A stretch of 64,000 nucleotides of DNA, taken from NCBI GenBank assembly GCA_023390055.1, contig JAEWDP010000113.1:62001-126000 (forward strand), in the 5' to 3' direction. Position numbers and translations under genes: made by a program. This DNA is from Pseudomonadota bacterium (GTDB lineage: Bacteria > Pseudomonadota > Alphaproteobacteria > Rhizobiales > Rhizobiaceae). Positions 46,501 through 54,394 of the stretch are shown piece by piece; positions within the stretch are counted from its first letter, which is position 1; the number at the start of each line of letters is the position of its first letter. The notes beneath the pieces are model-generated. The model was not told the DNA's origin. It saw nothing but the letters and a program-made list of their open reading frames with translations, and ran no database searches.

Positions 46501-48008
46501 AACTGGGTAAGCGCGACTACTACTCCGATCGGAAGGTCGGGCTGCGTCCTTTTCGGCGCAATATCAGCTATTATGGCATTGATGCCGATCAACTCCTCAT
46601 CGGCGCACCCGCCGTGACCAAGTCCATTTTTGCAGACATAGAACAGCTGTTTAAGCAGAAGACACTGAAGCCCCTGCCTCACCGCATCTTCCGGCATGAG
46701 GAGATTGCCGACGCGTTTAGACTGATGCAGCAATCGGGACAGGTCGGCAAGATCGTCGTTCGCCCTCCGATTCCCGGCAAGGATGCCGTTGCCCGCCGCA
46801 GCAACGCCCTTCTGCAACTCGATAGCCAGGGCGTGTTCCTGGTTGTGGGTGGCATTGGAGGCTTTGGGCTTGCTGCCGCCGAATGGCTGGTTGCTCGCGG
46901 TGCCCGGCATCTCGCCCTCTCGTCCCGTAAGGGAATTGCCGATGCTGACACAGGTGAGGCCATTGAGCGTTGGACGCGCAAGGGCGTCATGGTCTCCCTG
47001 CATGCGTGCGACGTGACCAACGAGGCGGCATTAGCCGGCTTGCTGCGACAATTGCGAGATGTTGCCCCAATCAGAGGGGTTGTCCATGCCGCAATGGTTC
47101 TGGACGATGCGCTGCTTGCAAACCTGACGACAGAGCGCAACAAAGCGGTGATTGAGGTCAAGGTAAAAGGTGCCGACCATCTGGACCGATTGACGCGTTC
47201 TGACAATCTTCAGCTGTTTTTGTTGTTCTCCTCAGCTACGACTATGGTCGGCAATCCCGGTCAGGCAAACTATGTTGCAGCCAACGGTTATCTGGAGGGG
47301 CTGGCGCGCGCGCGGCGAGCCAGCGGCTTGCCGGCGCTGGCAGTCGGTTTCGGCGCCATTGCCGACAAAGGCTATCTGGCGCGCAACGAAGATGTTGGAG
47401 AGCTGTTGTCAAAGCGGCTCGGCAAATCGGCTATGCAGGCGCGGGACGCACTCGCCCAGGTCGAACGCTATCTCCTGGAGGACACAGGATCGGTTGATGC
47501 GGCCACAGTGGTCATTGCTCAGCTCGATTGGCAGGCCTTAAGGCTGTTGCCGCTGTCCAAGACAGCTCTTTTGGAGATCGCCTATCGCTCTAACGGAGCG
47601 AGCGAGACATCAGACGGTGAGCGCAGCATCGATCTTGAACGATTGGTGCGTGAGACTTCGAAAGAAGAAGCGCAGCATGAGATCTCGAAGCTGATCGCAG
47701 CTGAAATTGCAACGCTGCTGCGCCTGCCCGAAGCTGATGTTGCCTTTGACCGGTCGTTGAAGGATTTGGGGCTCGACAGCCTGATGGGGATGGAGCTCGG
47801 TATGAGTCTGCAGGAAAAGACAGGCCATGATGTGCCGCTCAGCGGCATCGGTGATGAGACCACGGTGCGGGACGTTGTCAATCGGCTCTACGACAAGCTA
47901 GTTAAGCATGATTCCGACGTTGCAGAGGAACAAGAAAAGGCTGCTGTAGTCGAGGGGCTCGTTAAAAGCCACTCTGGCAACAGTGCCGGAAGGATTGCTG
48001 CCGAGTGA
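40578..48008 (+). CDS. rkpA: RkpA: modular type I fatty-acid/polyketide synthase for K-antigen lipid
   Basis: A 2476-residue multidomain synthase. The ketosynthase has Cys171 (DTACSSS), His306 (GHGTGT) and His344 (NIGHTEP). The acyltransferase has Ser617 in GHSVGE. The dehydratase has His921 in EHVVESRSILPAS and Asp1085 in LVDAAFHG, with Ser in place of the usual Gly after the His. A methyltransferase-like region (about 1300-1650) has a degenerate SAM motif. The enoylreductase has GAAGGVG at 1886-1892, the ketoreductase GGIGGFG from 2091 with Tyr2232, and the carrier protein Ser2401 in LGLDSLMG. The order KS-AT-DH-(MT)-ER-KR-ACP is a fully reducing, iterative fatty-acid synthase. In Sinorhizobium meliloti RkpA is needed for K-antigen and is thought to make its lipid part. 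It overlaps rkpG by four bases. Confidence 0.93.
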   Translation: MSVDIIGQACVAPGAKDVKELVELLRQGRCTVTSIPPERWDLARFWHPAQGVRGKSYTFAAGIIDDVYGFDPHVYGLSQREAMQMDPQQRLMLDLVWRAIEDANLPITSLSEERVGVYVGASSLESSNLASEDPASGSPYFMTGNTLSIVSNRISHIFGLSGPSMTIDTACSSSLVALHEAFAALESGAVDTAIVGGVNLLMHPLSYVGFAQARMLSPEGLCRAYDNNGQGYVRSEGGVAMVLRRSDRALGNRDRSHASIVAIGVNSSGRTNGISLPSREAQALLLKTLYQEIDIDLDDLAFIEGHGTGTKVGDPAEVWAIGNSIGKGRRLPIPIGSIKSNIGHTEPASGLFGLLKAGLALSHDFLPASLHVEQLNENIDFAGLNVCVNTQTRELSRGETVRYAGVNSFGFGGTNAHVIICDPARRPAAEAVDLDHPPMFMASAHTRAALEPLLEAYRERLNGADGDGAKRLIAASGANRAPMKHRWVLASGDKSAVMMGIDRYLASGKSSAEVGEASHDPAKVAFVFGGNGSQWAGMGAEPYRQNPLFKQSFDRISGRFERYLDGEKLNALLVTDDLNERLADTRIAQPLLFAVQAALADTLLASGLKPQLVYGHSVGEIAAAYCAGILILDEAVEIVAKRSQSQAIAAGAGKMAAVVLNAESTLQFAARHGLTSIAIAAINGPASVTIAGTSEEIKTFRDRARAEHVVVQILTINYPFHHPIMEKTKSAFFADPPVATPRNGGITFLSTVTGAIEEGIGLDNGYWWRNLRDPVLFAQATEEALDLGCNLFVEVSPRAVVSSYVSEVANQQNSSVSVIPTLRKDPKTSSGLDPIETILARAAAHGAHLSINRSRRDSGLDLPPLPLQRQELRMPPTSDELDVFGRDRRESYTLLGWRSDPNGFHWKNHIDAKLFPDLAEHVVESRSILPASGFIEMLTVAAHAYLNSDEVEITNLEILRPLELRTDKTFELSTLLSDETGNIEIRSRERLSNDDWTIHAVARVRHPVSGREVTNKSRLETPQSVMGCREVYELASRFGLDYGLPFQLLSQARIYEQGVVEVDLKPADEAIHPYIGFELNPFLVDAAFHGLVALFGAISGADAGAPYIPVRFGSIRRGLGAGAIARARILIERYSQHSVKANFQLLDADGNVVAVFTDCRFRKTSLKAKQSLASVAFHYESLPCHLNALRVANTYPAGLPEEPTAEAPISDATLLLEAAIHRSCQEIALAVATSDGKISRVDLKEQSNFAPFLTDCLYILEDAGMATVTDGEWTVETQISLPSLRDIVAEVQAEDASRMAEAILINNAYCDALANVTRKSSPTADLSVSHNDATLEHVDLHAPLAMRRQELALEAASSILQQDPQTAVVMQLGRGSLAFSRRLAAMSRETGAQLIVAEPREAVRRMLELEFEGQVDVVVVAPADLSKLPPVDLVVAADAGGARLISEDGEIHAFLKRSCEHGVRLILVDLAPSVFQDFVYGQRRNWLSGHHSATLPVGRIGTATETQKLLEGLGFHDVTVKEGSYPEGPLIIASTGRKATPGAEQHLDDCVAIVIAERPGAVRLANSEVPVFDTKAFKAAIAAICLESDTRRRRIIYGAATGAEPGDGAVERLVDRLDHFRTLVEELKSAPAASERAPQLFIVAPGGSPLAGPRADAANSGLWSLGRVIQNEYPDLEAHLLDTDGVLDDQLLITISALAALDQPNREWLVDATGVRELRVAPGAHDRSLVATSKYRSAAIAQRTDGRIDSITWQASQPPQPQAQEVVVEVHATGLNYRDVMWAMGVLPEEALEDGFAGPTIGMEFAGRVLAVGEGVSDLSAGDHVMGIGPAAFATHVRVHHDGMSKIPADFDLAAAATVPVAFLTAYYAMIHLGRIQAGETILIHGAAGGVGLAALQLAKLKGATIIATAGTVEKRQLLKLLGADHVFDSRSLDFVADVLGVTKGQGVDLVLNSLFSEAMERSIELLKPFGRFLELGKRDYYSDRKVGLRPFRRNISYYGIDADQLLIGAPAVTKSIFADIEQLFKQKTLKPLPHRIFRHEEIADAFRLMQQSGQVGKIVVRPPIPGKDAVARRSNALLQLDSQGVFLVVGGIGGFGLAAAEWLVARGARHLALSSRKGIADADTGEAIERWTRKGVMVSLHACDVTNEAALAGLLRQLRDVAPIRGVVHAAMVLDDALLANLTTERNKAVIEVKVKGADHLDRLTRSDNLQLFLLFSSATTMVGNPGQANYVAANGYLEGLARARRASGLPALAVGFGAIADKGYLARNEDVGELLSKRLGKSAMQARDALAQVERYLLEDTGSVDAATVVIAQLDWQALRLLPLSKTALLEIAYRSNGASETSDGERSIDLERLVRETSKEEAQHEISKLIAAEIATLLRLPEADVAFDRSLKDLGLDSLMGMELGMSLQEKTGHDVPLSGIGDETTVRDVVNRLYDKLVKHDSDVAEEQEKAAVVEGLVKSHSGNSAGRIAAE

Positions 48009-49429
48009 GTGCCAACGGCGAAGATAAGTTGAGCAAGGGCGGCCCCGAATGGAAGGGGCCACTGCTTGAGCGGCTGCGCCAAGCGAAATCAACCCCCGCA
48101 GAAGGCCGCACTGAGAGGCTGAGCCAGGAGCGCCGCGTTCACAATCCACCGCCACGGTTTGACGAGCTTCCCGAGTTTCAGCGCATTCAAGTTCAGCGCG
48201 ACGTGTCCAAGCTGCTCGGCCTGGAAAATCCTTTCTATCGCTCCCATGATGGCGCTGCAGGGGCGACAACCAGCATAGCAGGACGCGATTTGGTTAATTT
48301 CGCGTCCTATGACTATCTTGGCCTCAATTCTGCGGCCGGAGTGAAGGACCAAGCTAAGGCGGCCGTCGATCATTACGGCATCTCGTCTTCTGCAAGCCGG
48401 GTCGTGGCAGGCGAGCGTCTGGCCCATAGCGCCCTCGAAAATCGTCTTGCTACTGTTTACGGTGTCGAGGCGGCCGTGAGTTTTGTCAGCGGTTATCTCA
48501 CCAATGTCGCCGCGATCAGTTGCCTGATGGGACCGCAGGACATCGTCATCCATGACGAACTCGCCCACAACAGCATCCTTGCTGGTGTCAAAATGTCGGG
48601 CGCGACGCGCAGGTTCTTTCGTCACAATGACATTGCACATCTTGAGAGCATTTTGACGAGCTTGCCGCAGGGCGTTCGGCGGGTCCTGGTCGTGGTCGAA
48701 GGCATCTATTCCATGGACGGCGACACCGCTGATCTTCCCGCCCTTGTCGCGCTTCGCTCACGCTTCGGTTTTTGGCTGATGGTGGACGAAGCTCACGCAC
48801 TGGGCGTGCTTGGACCGCACGGGCGCGGCAGCTTTGAACACTATAAGCTTGACGCGCGCGAGATCGACATCTGGATGGGCACGCTCTCAAAAACGACCGC
48901 AAGCTGCGGCGGTTACGTAGCCGGCAGCCAGGCGCTGATCGACATCCTGAAAGCCGATGCAGGCGGCTTCGTCTATAGCGTCGGGCTGGCACCAGCCCTT
49001 GCAGCGGCCGCCAGCGCGTCGCTGGATATTTTGGCGCAAGAACCAATAAGGTGTGAGCGGTTAAGGCACAACGGTCGCCATTTTCTAGAGTGTGCGCAGG
49101 CTGCCGGCCTGGATACCGGCCTCAGTCTCGGCTTCTCGGTGGTTCCGGTAATCGTCGGCGACTCGTTACGGGCCGTGAAACTGTCGAGCGACCTCCTGGA
49201 CGAGGGAATCAACGCCCTACCCATTATCCATCCTGCCGTGCCGGAGGGATCGGCTCGGCTCAGGTTCTTTTTGACGGCCGATCATACACAAGATCAGATC
49301 GAGTACGCTGTGAGCAGGACCGCAGCCAAGCTGAAGAGCTTGGAAAGCCAGGGGTATGGCTTAGCCTCGCTGAACATGCCGCAGCTGATCAAGGACATGG
49401 CCGCCCCCACGCGTGACGAAAACGCCTAG
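48005..49429 (+). CDS. rkpG: RkpG: alpha-oxoamine synthase-type acyltransferase
   Basis: A 474-residue PLP enzyme of the alpha-oxoamine synthase family (8-amino-7-oxononanoate synthase, 2-amino-3-ketobutyrate ligase, serine palmitoyltransferase). The PLP lysine is Lys296 in GTLSKTTASCGGY. NFASYDYLGL, SSSASRVVAGE and MVDEAHALGVLGPHGRG are family signatures. These enzymes join an acyl thioester to an amino acid with loss of CO2. A hydrophilic N-terminal extension of about 85 residues is added to the normal 390-residue core. The GTG start overlaps the rkpA stop as GTGA, so the acyl chain on RkpA's carrier domain is the likely substrate. Confidence 0.92.
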   Translation: MSANGEDKLSKGGPEWKGPLLERLRQAKSTPAEGRTERLSQERRVHNPPPRFDELPEFQRIQVQRDVSKLLGLENPFYRSHDGAAGATTSIAGRDLVNFASYDYLGLNSAAGVKDQAKAAVDHYGISSSASRVVAGERLAHSALENRLATVYGVEAAVSFVSGYLTNVAAISCLMGPQDIVIHDELAHNSILAGVKMSGATRRFFRHNDIAHLESILTSLPQGVRRVLVVVEGIYSMDGDTADLPALVALRSRFGFWLMVDEAHALGVLGPHGRGSFEHYKLDAREIDIWMGTLSKTTASCGGYVAGSQALIDILKADAGGFVYSVGLAPALAAAASASLDILAQEPIRCERLRHNGRHFLECAQAAGLDTGLSLGFSVVPVIVGDSLRAVKLSSDLLDEGINALPIIHPAVPEGSARLRFFLTADHTQDQIEYAVSRTAAKLKSLESQGYGLASLNMPQLIKDMAAPTRDENA

Positions 49430-49437
49430 GTGCGCAA

Positions 49438-50316
49438 ATGCATGTGATCATCACCGGCGGATCAAGTGGGATAGGATTGGAGATCGCGCGAAACTACGCG
49501 TGCAGGGGAGCGCGTGTGACCCTCATGGCACGCGATAGGCAGCGATTGGATTTGGCCCGCGCCACACTACTCCAAGAACCGAACGTCGCAACGGAGAACC
49601 TACACGTCGTTTCGGTCGACGTGACGCGCATGCAGGAGGTGGTCAAGGCTTTTGAAACGGCCGTGGAGGTTAACGGACCATGTGATGTCCTGGTCGCTGC
49701 CGCCGGCGAGGTCGAGGTGGCGATGTTTAAGGATATGGCTGCGGAAATCTTCGATAGCCAGATCGCCACGAATATCACTGGGACTGTCAATACAGTGCGT
49801 GCCTGCTATGGCGCGATGCAGGCGCGGGGCGAGGGGAAGATCATGGTCATTGCCTCGGCGGCCGCCCTAATCGGGATCCCCGGCTATACCGCGTATTGTG
49901 CATCGAAGTCCGCGCTGACGGGCTTTGCCGAGGCGCTCGCGGCAGAAGCCAAGGGAAGCGGGATCGAGGTGATGATCTCATACCCACCAGATACCGCCAC
50001 GCCACAATATGCCCGCGAACGTATTCAACGGTCCCCAGAGGCGTGGCTTCTAATCGGCCAACCGCGTGAACGTCCGGCATCGGAAGTCGCTCGGAAGATC
50101 GTGCATGCCATAGGTTCCGGGACCGGCAAGCACATGTTCGGAACACGGCTGAGGTTTTTGCATCTGTTCGGCCCTCTGATCAAACCCATAGTGTATTGCT
50201 GGTTCCATTGGCGTTTGCGAGGGATAGCGGCGGGGTCAGGGCCTGCTGATCCTATTGCAGAAAACGACAAGCCGAAGGTCAAGACATCGGGGGCGGTTGG
50301 CGGTGGACCTTTATAA
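49438..50316 (+). CDS. rkpH: RkpH: short-chain ketoreductase, 3-ketosphinganine reductase-like
   Basis: A 292-residue SDR. The cofactor motif is TGGSSGIG at residues 6-13 and the catalytic pair is Tyr153-x3-Lys157 (YCASK). YPPDTATPQY after the active site is a hallmark of 3-ketodihydrosphingosine reductases, and a C-terminal hydrophobic stretch (LRFLHLFGPLIKPIVYCWFH) suggests membrane association. It follows rkpG by eight bases. In the K-antigen pathway it would reduce the keto group of the RkpG product to an amino alcohol; the parallel with sphingoid base synthesis is inference from family membership and gene order. Confidence 0.9.
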   Translation: MHVIITGGSSGIGLEIARNYACRGARVTLMARDRQRLDLARATLLQEPNVATENLHVVSVDVTRMQEVVKAFETAVEVNGPCDVLVAAAGEVEVAMFKDMAAEIFDSQIATNITGTVNTVRACYGAMQARGEGKIMVIASAAALIGIPGYTAYCASKSALTGFAEALAAEAKGSGIEVMISYPPDTATPQYARERIQRSPEAWLLIGQPRERPASEVARKIVHAIGSGTGKHMFGTRLRFLHLFGPLIKPIVYCWFHWRLRGIAAGSGPADPIAENDKPKVKTSGAVGGGPL

Positions 50317-51880
50317 CCAACTCGTTCTGCTGGTGTGCGCAGGTTTTGTGCTGTCATCTTTGTTCGTCTTCATCACGGACCGGTTCGCTATGCCACGCCA
50401 GGTGTTTCGAGACAGCCTGCCGGACAGGACGCTGTCGTCGCGCCTAACTGATGCTACAGCGCGACTAATTGTCGTTGCCCTGATATACCTAGCCTTCTTT
50501 GCAATCTCTTGGCGGCCCTACTATTCCACCCAGGCAACGATCAGCTTCTTCGTCATATTTACCGGGATCTCCAGAGCAAAGTTCGCCTTCATCCGCGAAC
50601 CACTCGTCTTCTCCGACATCGCTCTGGTTGCGGATGTCTTCAAGTATAAAGACATATTTTATGCCACGCGGCTGAACGTGTTGTTCTGGACGGTAGCCCT
50701 CTCTTACGTGTTCGGCGCAAGCGGACTGTATATGTGGCTTGAACCCACTCTGCTGCCTGAGAAGGGCGCAGTCTTCTGGATCGTCGCCATCATTGGCTTT
50801 GCCCTGGCCCCTTGGCTTCTGCTCTTCAACAAGGCCATGAACGCGTGGATCTACAAAGTCACTTCAACGCTCGTGCGCAAGCCGCATGTGAAGAAGAGCA
50901 CTGCCAGATTCGGAACCTTCACCTCCGTCATTCTTCACTTCATTCTTTGGCTCGGCCTGAGGCGGGACGAAGTGGTTCACCAGATCTCGGCCAAGGTTTC
51001 TGCAGCTCTTCATGACCTTTGGCTTCATTCCGAGCATCCAACGGCGCCCCTGATCGTCGTCTGGCAATCAGAGTCCTTCATTGACCTACGCCACTTCGGA
51101 GAAGATGTTCCGCTCCCGAACCTCGACCGCCTGAGACCGAAGGCGGTTCAATGGGGCCGGATGACGAATGTCTTCGAAGGTGGGTACACATTGCGTACGG
51201 AATTCGCGGTGTTGAGCGGACTACTTCCCGAGAACGTACACGTGGACGCAAGTTTCCCTTACCTCCGCGCTAGCCACTATAAAGATGTGGTGTGGCCGCA
51301 AAAGCTAAAGCGCGCCGGATGGCTAACGCACTTCATTCACCCTTACGAAAAAACCTTCTTCATGCGGCACAAGGCTATGCCTGAACTCGGCTTTGACGAG
51401 ATGATGATGCTGGATGATTTCGATCATGATCCGAAGCGTGATGGCACCTACGTCAGCGATTGGACTCTTACCACGGCCGTTATGGAAAAAATCGAGCGGA
51501 GCCCTGAAAAGACGTTCATGTTTGTGGCCTCGATGGCAAACCATGGACCATGGGAGCCAAGCCGGTGCCCTGGCCTCACCGATCCCGTCGACATATACTC
51601 GCACCTGCTCCAGGAAGCGGACACCGCGCTGGGTCGCCTCACCGATCATCTGGAGACGCTCGATCGGCCGGTCTGGCTTCTATTTTACGGCGACCACGCA
51701 CCGCTTTTGAAGAGCTTCGCCGACCCGTTCCCCGATCCAAGAACCGACTACCTGATCGTACCGCTAGGGCAGGCGAGACGGGCCAAGCATCAGTCGGTAG
51801 CAGCGCAGGAGGAAGCACCTTGGAATCTACTCGATCGGGTCCTTCATTTTGCGGGTCTGAAACAGGAGGTAAAGGCGTGA
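50303..51880 (+). CDS. rkpI: RkpI: membrane sulfatase/LTA-synthase-like transferase
   Basis: A 525-residue protein with five N-terminal membrane helices (up to about residue 190) and a large extracytoplasmic alkaline-phosphatase/sulfatase-fold domain. Metal and nucleophile regions are seen as VVWQSESFIDL, FEGGYTLRTEF (probable nucleophile Thr in GYTLR) and FYGDHAPLL. The family includes lipoteichoic-acid synthase and phosphoethanolamine or phosphoglycerol transferases. In S. meliloti rkpI is needed for K-antigen production; a phosphoglycerol or similar transfer is a guess. The longest frame begins at 50255, but the GTG at 50303 gives the first membrane helix directly and overlaps rkpH by 14 bases. 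Confidence 0.85.
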   Translation: MDLYNQLVLLVCAGFVLSSLFVFITDRFAMPRQVFRDSLPDRTLSSRLTDATARLIVVALIYLAFFAISWRPYYSTQATISFFVIFTGISRAKFAFIREPLVFSDIALVADVFKYKDIFYATRLNVLFWTVALSYVFGASGLYMWLEPTLLPEKGAVFWIVAIIGFALAPWLLLFNKAMNAWIYKVTSTLVRKPHVKKSTARFGTFTSVILHFILWLGLRRDEVVHQISAKVSAALHDLWLHSEHPTAPLIVVWQSESFIDLRHFGEDVPLPNLDRLRPKAVQWGRMTNVFEGGYTLRTEFAVLSGLLPENVHVDASFPYLRASHYKDVVWPQKLKRAGWLTHFIHPYEKTFFMRHKAMPELGFDEMMMLDDFDHDPKRDGTYVSDWTLTTAVMEKIERSPEKTFMFVASMANHGPWEPSRCPGLTDPVDIYSHLLQEADTALGRLTDHLETLDRPVWLLFYGDHAPLLKSFADPFPDPRTDYLIVPLGQARRAKHQSVAAQEEAPWNLLDRVLHFAGLKQEVKA

Positions 51881-53118
51881 ATCAGCAGCGCCCTGCCAGT
51901 GAACGAACTTTCCTGTTTCTGCAAGGGCCCTCGTCTCCCATCTTCGCTCTGATCACAGACGGACTTGAGGCCAGCGGAGCTCGCTGCTGGAGAATAAACC
52001 TTAACGTTGGCGATTGGATATTCTGGCGTAGAAAGGGTGGCGTCAACTACCGTGGCCGGTTCGAGAACTGGCGCGGCTACGTACGTCAGTTTTTAGCCAA
52101 AAAGAAGATCACGGACGTTATCGTTCTGGGGGAGGAGCGACCGTACCACAAGGTGGCTATCGAAGAGGCAAGGAAGCTCGGGGCGCTCATCTACGTTGTA
52201 GAAATGGGTTATCTGCGGCCGGATTGGGTCACGATCGAACGCGATGGCATGTCATCCAACTCCCATTTTCCCAGAGATCCTGCGCAGATACTAGAGGCTG
52301 CACGTGGGCTGCCCGAGCCAGATTGGGCGCCGCGATACACGCAGAGCTTCTTCGCCGAAGCTGCGCTAGATCTCGTTTACAATCTACCGAACGTCTTCCT
52401 CAGTTTCCTATTTCCGCACTACCGCCGGCATGCTCTCTATCATCCGCTGGCCGAATATGCCGGTTGGTTGAAGCGCTTGAGCCAAGGCCGAAGGCGATCA
52501 AAGGAGGCGCACGAGGTGATCGGCCGTCTCATCCGCAGCGGCAAGCCATTTTTTGTTTACCCGCTCCAACTGGAGACCGACTATCAGCTCCGCGCGCACT
52601 CACCTTTTGGAAGCCAACGCGAAGCGATCGAGCTCATCCTGCAGTCTTTCGCGCGTGGGGCCCAGCCTGAGGCTTGGCTTCTTGTGAAGATACATCCTCT
52701 CGACAACGGTCTGACCGACTGGTTTGCAGTCGTGAACGACATTGCAACGCGGATGGGCATTTGTCAGCGCGTTTCCGTCATCGATGGGGGGAACCTTGAG
52801 GAAGCCGTGGCATCTGGCCAGGGAGTGGTGACGGTCAATTCCACCGCGGCGCTATCCGCCCTGCGCGTTGGAAAGCCGGTGGCTGCGGTCGGCAGCGCGA
52901 TTTATCGGGTGGAAGGACTTTGTGCGGGAAGCGACTTGGACGGTTTCTGGGCAACCCCCATGCTTCCGAAGCGGGAGCTGGCACACGCCTTCTTCCGCCT
53001 GCTTGCATCCAGCATACAGGTGAGGGGGAACTTCTACTCCATCGCAGGATCGCAAGCCGCCGCAGAGGCGATTACCGCAAAACTGCTGGGAGATGCCAAG
53101 AACGGGGCCAACTGGTGA
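51877..53118 (+). CDS. rkpJ: RkpJ: KpsS-like capsule lipid-linker Kdo transferase
   Basis: A 413-residue protein of the KpsS/RkpJ family. FLFLQGPSSPIFALITDGLEA at the N-terminus, then FVYPLQLETDYQLRAHSPF and WLLVKIHPLDNG are standard landmarks; VTVNSTAALSALRVGKPVAAVG closes the second Rossmann domain. KpsS adds the first beta-Kdo to a phosphatidylglycerol-type lipid to start the poly-Kdo linker. The GTG at 51877 overlaps the rkpI stop as GTGA and has AGGAGGT just ahead. The open frame continues upstream to 51550, but that part runs over rkpI in another frame and is rejected. Confidence 0.9.
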   Translation: MNQQRPASERTFLFLQGPSSPIFALITDGLEASGARCWRINLNVGDWIFWRRKGGVNYRGRFENWRGYVRQFLAKKKITDVIVLGEERPYHKVAIEEARKLGALIYVVEMGYLRPDWVTIERDGMSSNSHFPRDPAQILEAARGLPEPDWAPRYTQSFFAEAALDLVYNLPNVFLSFLFPHYRRHALYHPLAEYAGWLKRLSQGRRRSKEAHEVIGRLIRSGKPFFVYPLQLETDYQLRAHSPFGSQREAIELILQSFARGAQPEAWLLVKIHPLDNGLTDWFAVVNDIATRMGICQRVSVIDGGNLEEAVASGQGVVTVNSTAALSALRVGKPVAAVGSAIYRVEGLCAGSDLDGFWATPMLPKRELAHAFFRLLASSIQVRGNFYSIAGSQAAAEAITAKLLGDAKNGANW

Positions 53119-53596
53119 CCCGGGGGCGCTGAGTAGTCTCTCCCCCTAAGCCATGCGACATCATCGGTGTGCGGCCGATCGGCGAGTTCCTGGGCTGAGC
53201 TTCCAGAAGCCGCAGTTCCTCCCGGCCCAGGGGGTGGACTAGCTCCGTTCCAAGCATTGGACCGTTCTCGCATAGGTCTCCGGGCCGCGCCCTCGGAGGG
53301 TTGACGATGCAAAAGAAGGAAACGTCACTCGAACGCCTCTGGCGCGACATATCTCGCATCTCCCATGGCGATGCCAGATAATACAGAGGATGCTCGCAGC
53401 GACGGCATGGAACGGAGACGGCGGCTCATAAATCCTCAAGTTGCCAAGGCGGCCTCTTCACGAAGAGCCAGGAGACCGTTACAATGCAGGGCGAGACGCG
53501 GGCTTCTTTACAAGCATCCAGCTTCAGACTGAGCCCTCGTCTTTTCGCAAAACTGCAGGCATCATCGTGGATGTCGAGGAAGGTGCCGGAGCTTGA
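53119..53596. other. Intergenic region before kpsM, no gene seen
   Basis: This 478-base region separates the rkpA-J operon from kpsM-kpsT-kpsE. No frame has both a ribosome-binding site and a plausible composition. The open frames on the minus strand read as arginine-rich shadows. It should contain the promoter of the export operon, but I could not recognise a clear -35/-10 pair. Confidence 0.5.
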
Positions 53597-54394
53597 ATGT
53601 CTATAGATGCCCAAAGGCGGTCCTACTTCCTTGAGACGCACCTTCGCGTGGTCGCAGCATTGCTCGTCAGGGAGATGTCAGCGCGGTTCGGCAACAAGCC
53701 GGGGGGTTATGTCTGGGCACTACTGGACCCTGCCGCGCACATCGCCTTTCTCTCGGTGATCTTCATGGCGATCGCAAGAGCACCCGCTCTGGGGAGCAGT
53801 TTCGCCTTGTTCTTTGCCAGCGGGTATCTCGCATTCCAGTTCTTTCAGTCTGCGAGCGGCTACGTGGGCGCTGCCGTAACAGCCAACAAGACATTGCTCA
53901 ATTATCCCAATGTCGCGCCGATCGACGCGGTGCTGGCGCGGGCCTTGCTGCAGTACCTGACCACTGCCGTGGTCGCCGTAATTGTTCTTTCGATGATATT
54001 GTTGACCGTCTCCATGTGGGTCGACTTTGATTGGCTTCTCCTTCTCCATGCCTCCCTGTTGGCGGCGACAATGGCTTTGGGAGTTGGGCTGGCCAACAAT
54101 GTCCTGTTTCGCAGGTTTCCGTTCTACCAACAGATCTTCGGTATGGTGACGCGGCCGCTGTTTCTGATCTCCGGCGTCTTCTTTCTTCCGGATGCCCTGC
54201 CTCATCCGATCCGTGAACTGGTACTACTCAATCCGCTGGCCCATATCATCATCCTGTTCAGAATGGGTATTTACCCCGAATACCGCGGCATAGGGTTGGA
54301 CATGAGTTTCGTGCAATGGTGCGTTTTTTGCATGCTTTTCCTGGGTCTCACGGTTTTCACGTTCGGCCGGAGGGTCTTGCGCGGCAATGATTGA
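53597..54394 (+). CDS. kpsM: Capsule ABC exporter permease KpsM
   Basis: A 265-residue ABC-2-type permease with six membrane helices. The N-terminal ETHLRVVAALLVREMSARFG is the amphipathic start seen in KpsM/Wzm proteins, followed by GYVWALLDPAAHIAFLSVIF. The later RPLFLISGVFFLPDALP matches the conserved periplasmic loop region. It moves the lipid-linked polymer across the inner membrane with KpsT. GGAG lies about six bases ahead of the ATG. The gene overlaps kpsT by eight bases. Confidence 0.93.
   Translation: MSIDAQRRSYFLETHLRVVAALLVREMSARFGNKPGGYVWALLDPAAHIAFLSVIFMAIARAPALGSSFALFFASGYLAFQFFQSASGYVGAAVTANKTLLNYPNVAPIDAVLARALLQYLTTAVVAVIVLSMILLTVSMWVDFDWLLLLHASLLAATMALGVGLANNVLFRRFPFYQQIFGMVTRPLFLISGVFFLPDALPHPIRELVLLNPLAHIIILFRMGIYPEYRGIGLDMSFVQWCVFCMLFLGLTVFTFGRRVLRGND

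Noticed and set aside
45786..47003. 405-codon open frame antisense to rkpA
   Set aside because: Runs against the enoylreductase and ketoreductase domains of RkpA, which have intact motifs.
51550..51876. Upstream extension of rkpJ
   Set aside because: It overlaps rkpI in another frame; the GTG at 51877 has AGGAGGT and the stop/start overlap seen elsewhere in the operon.
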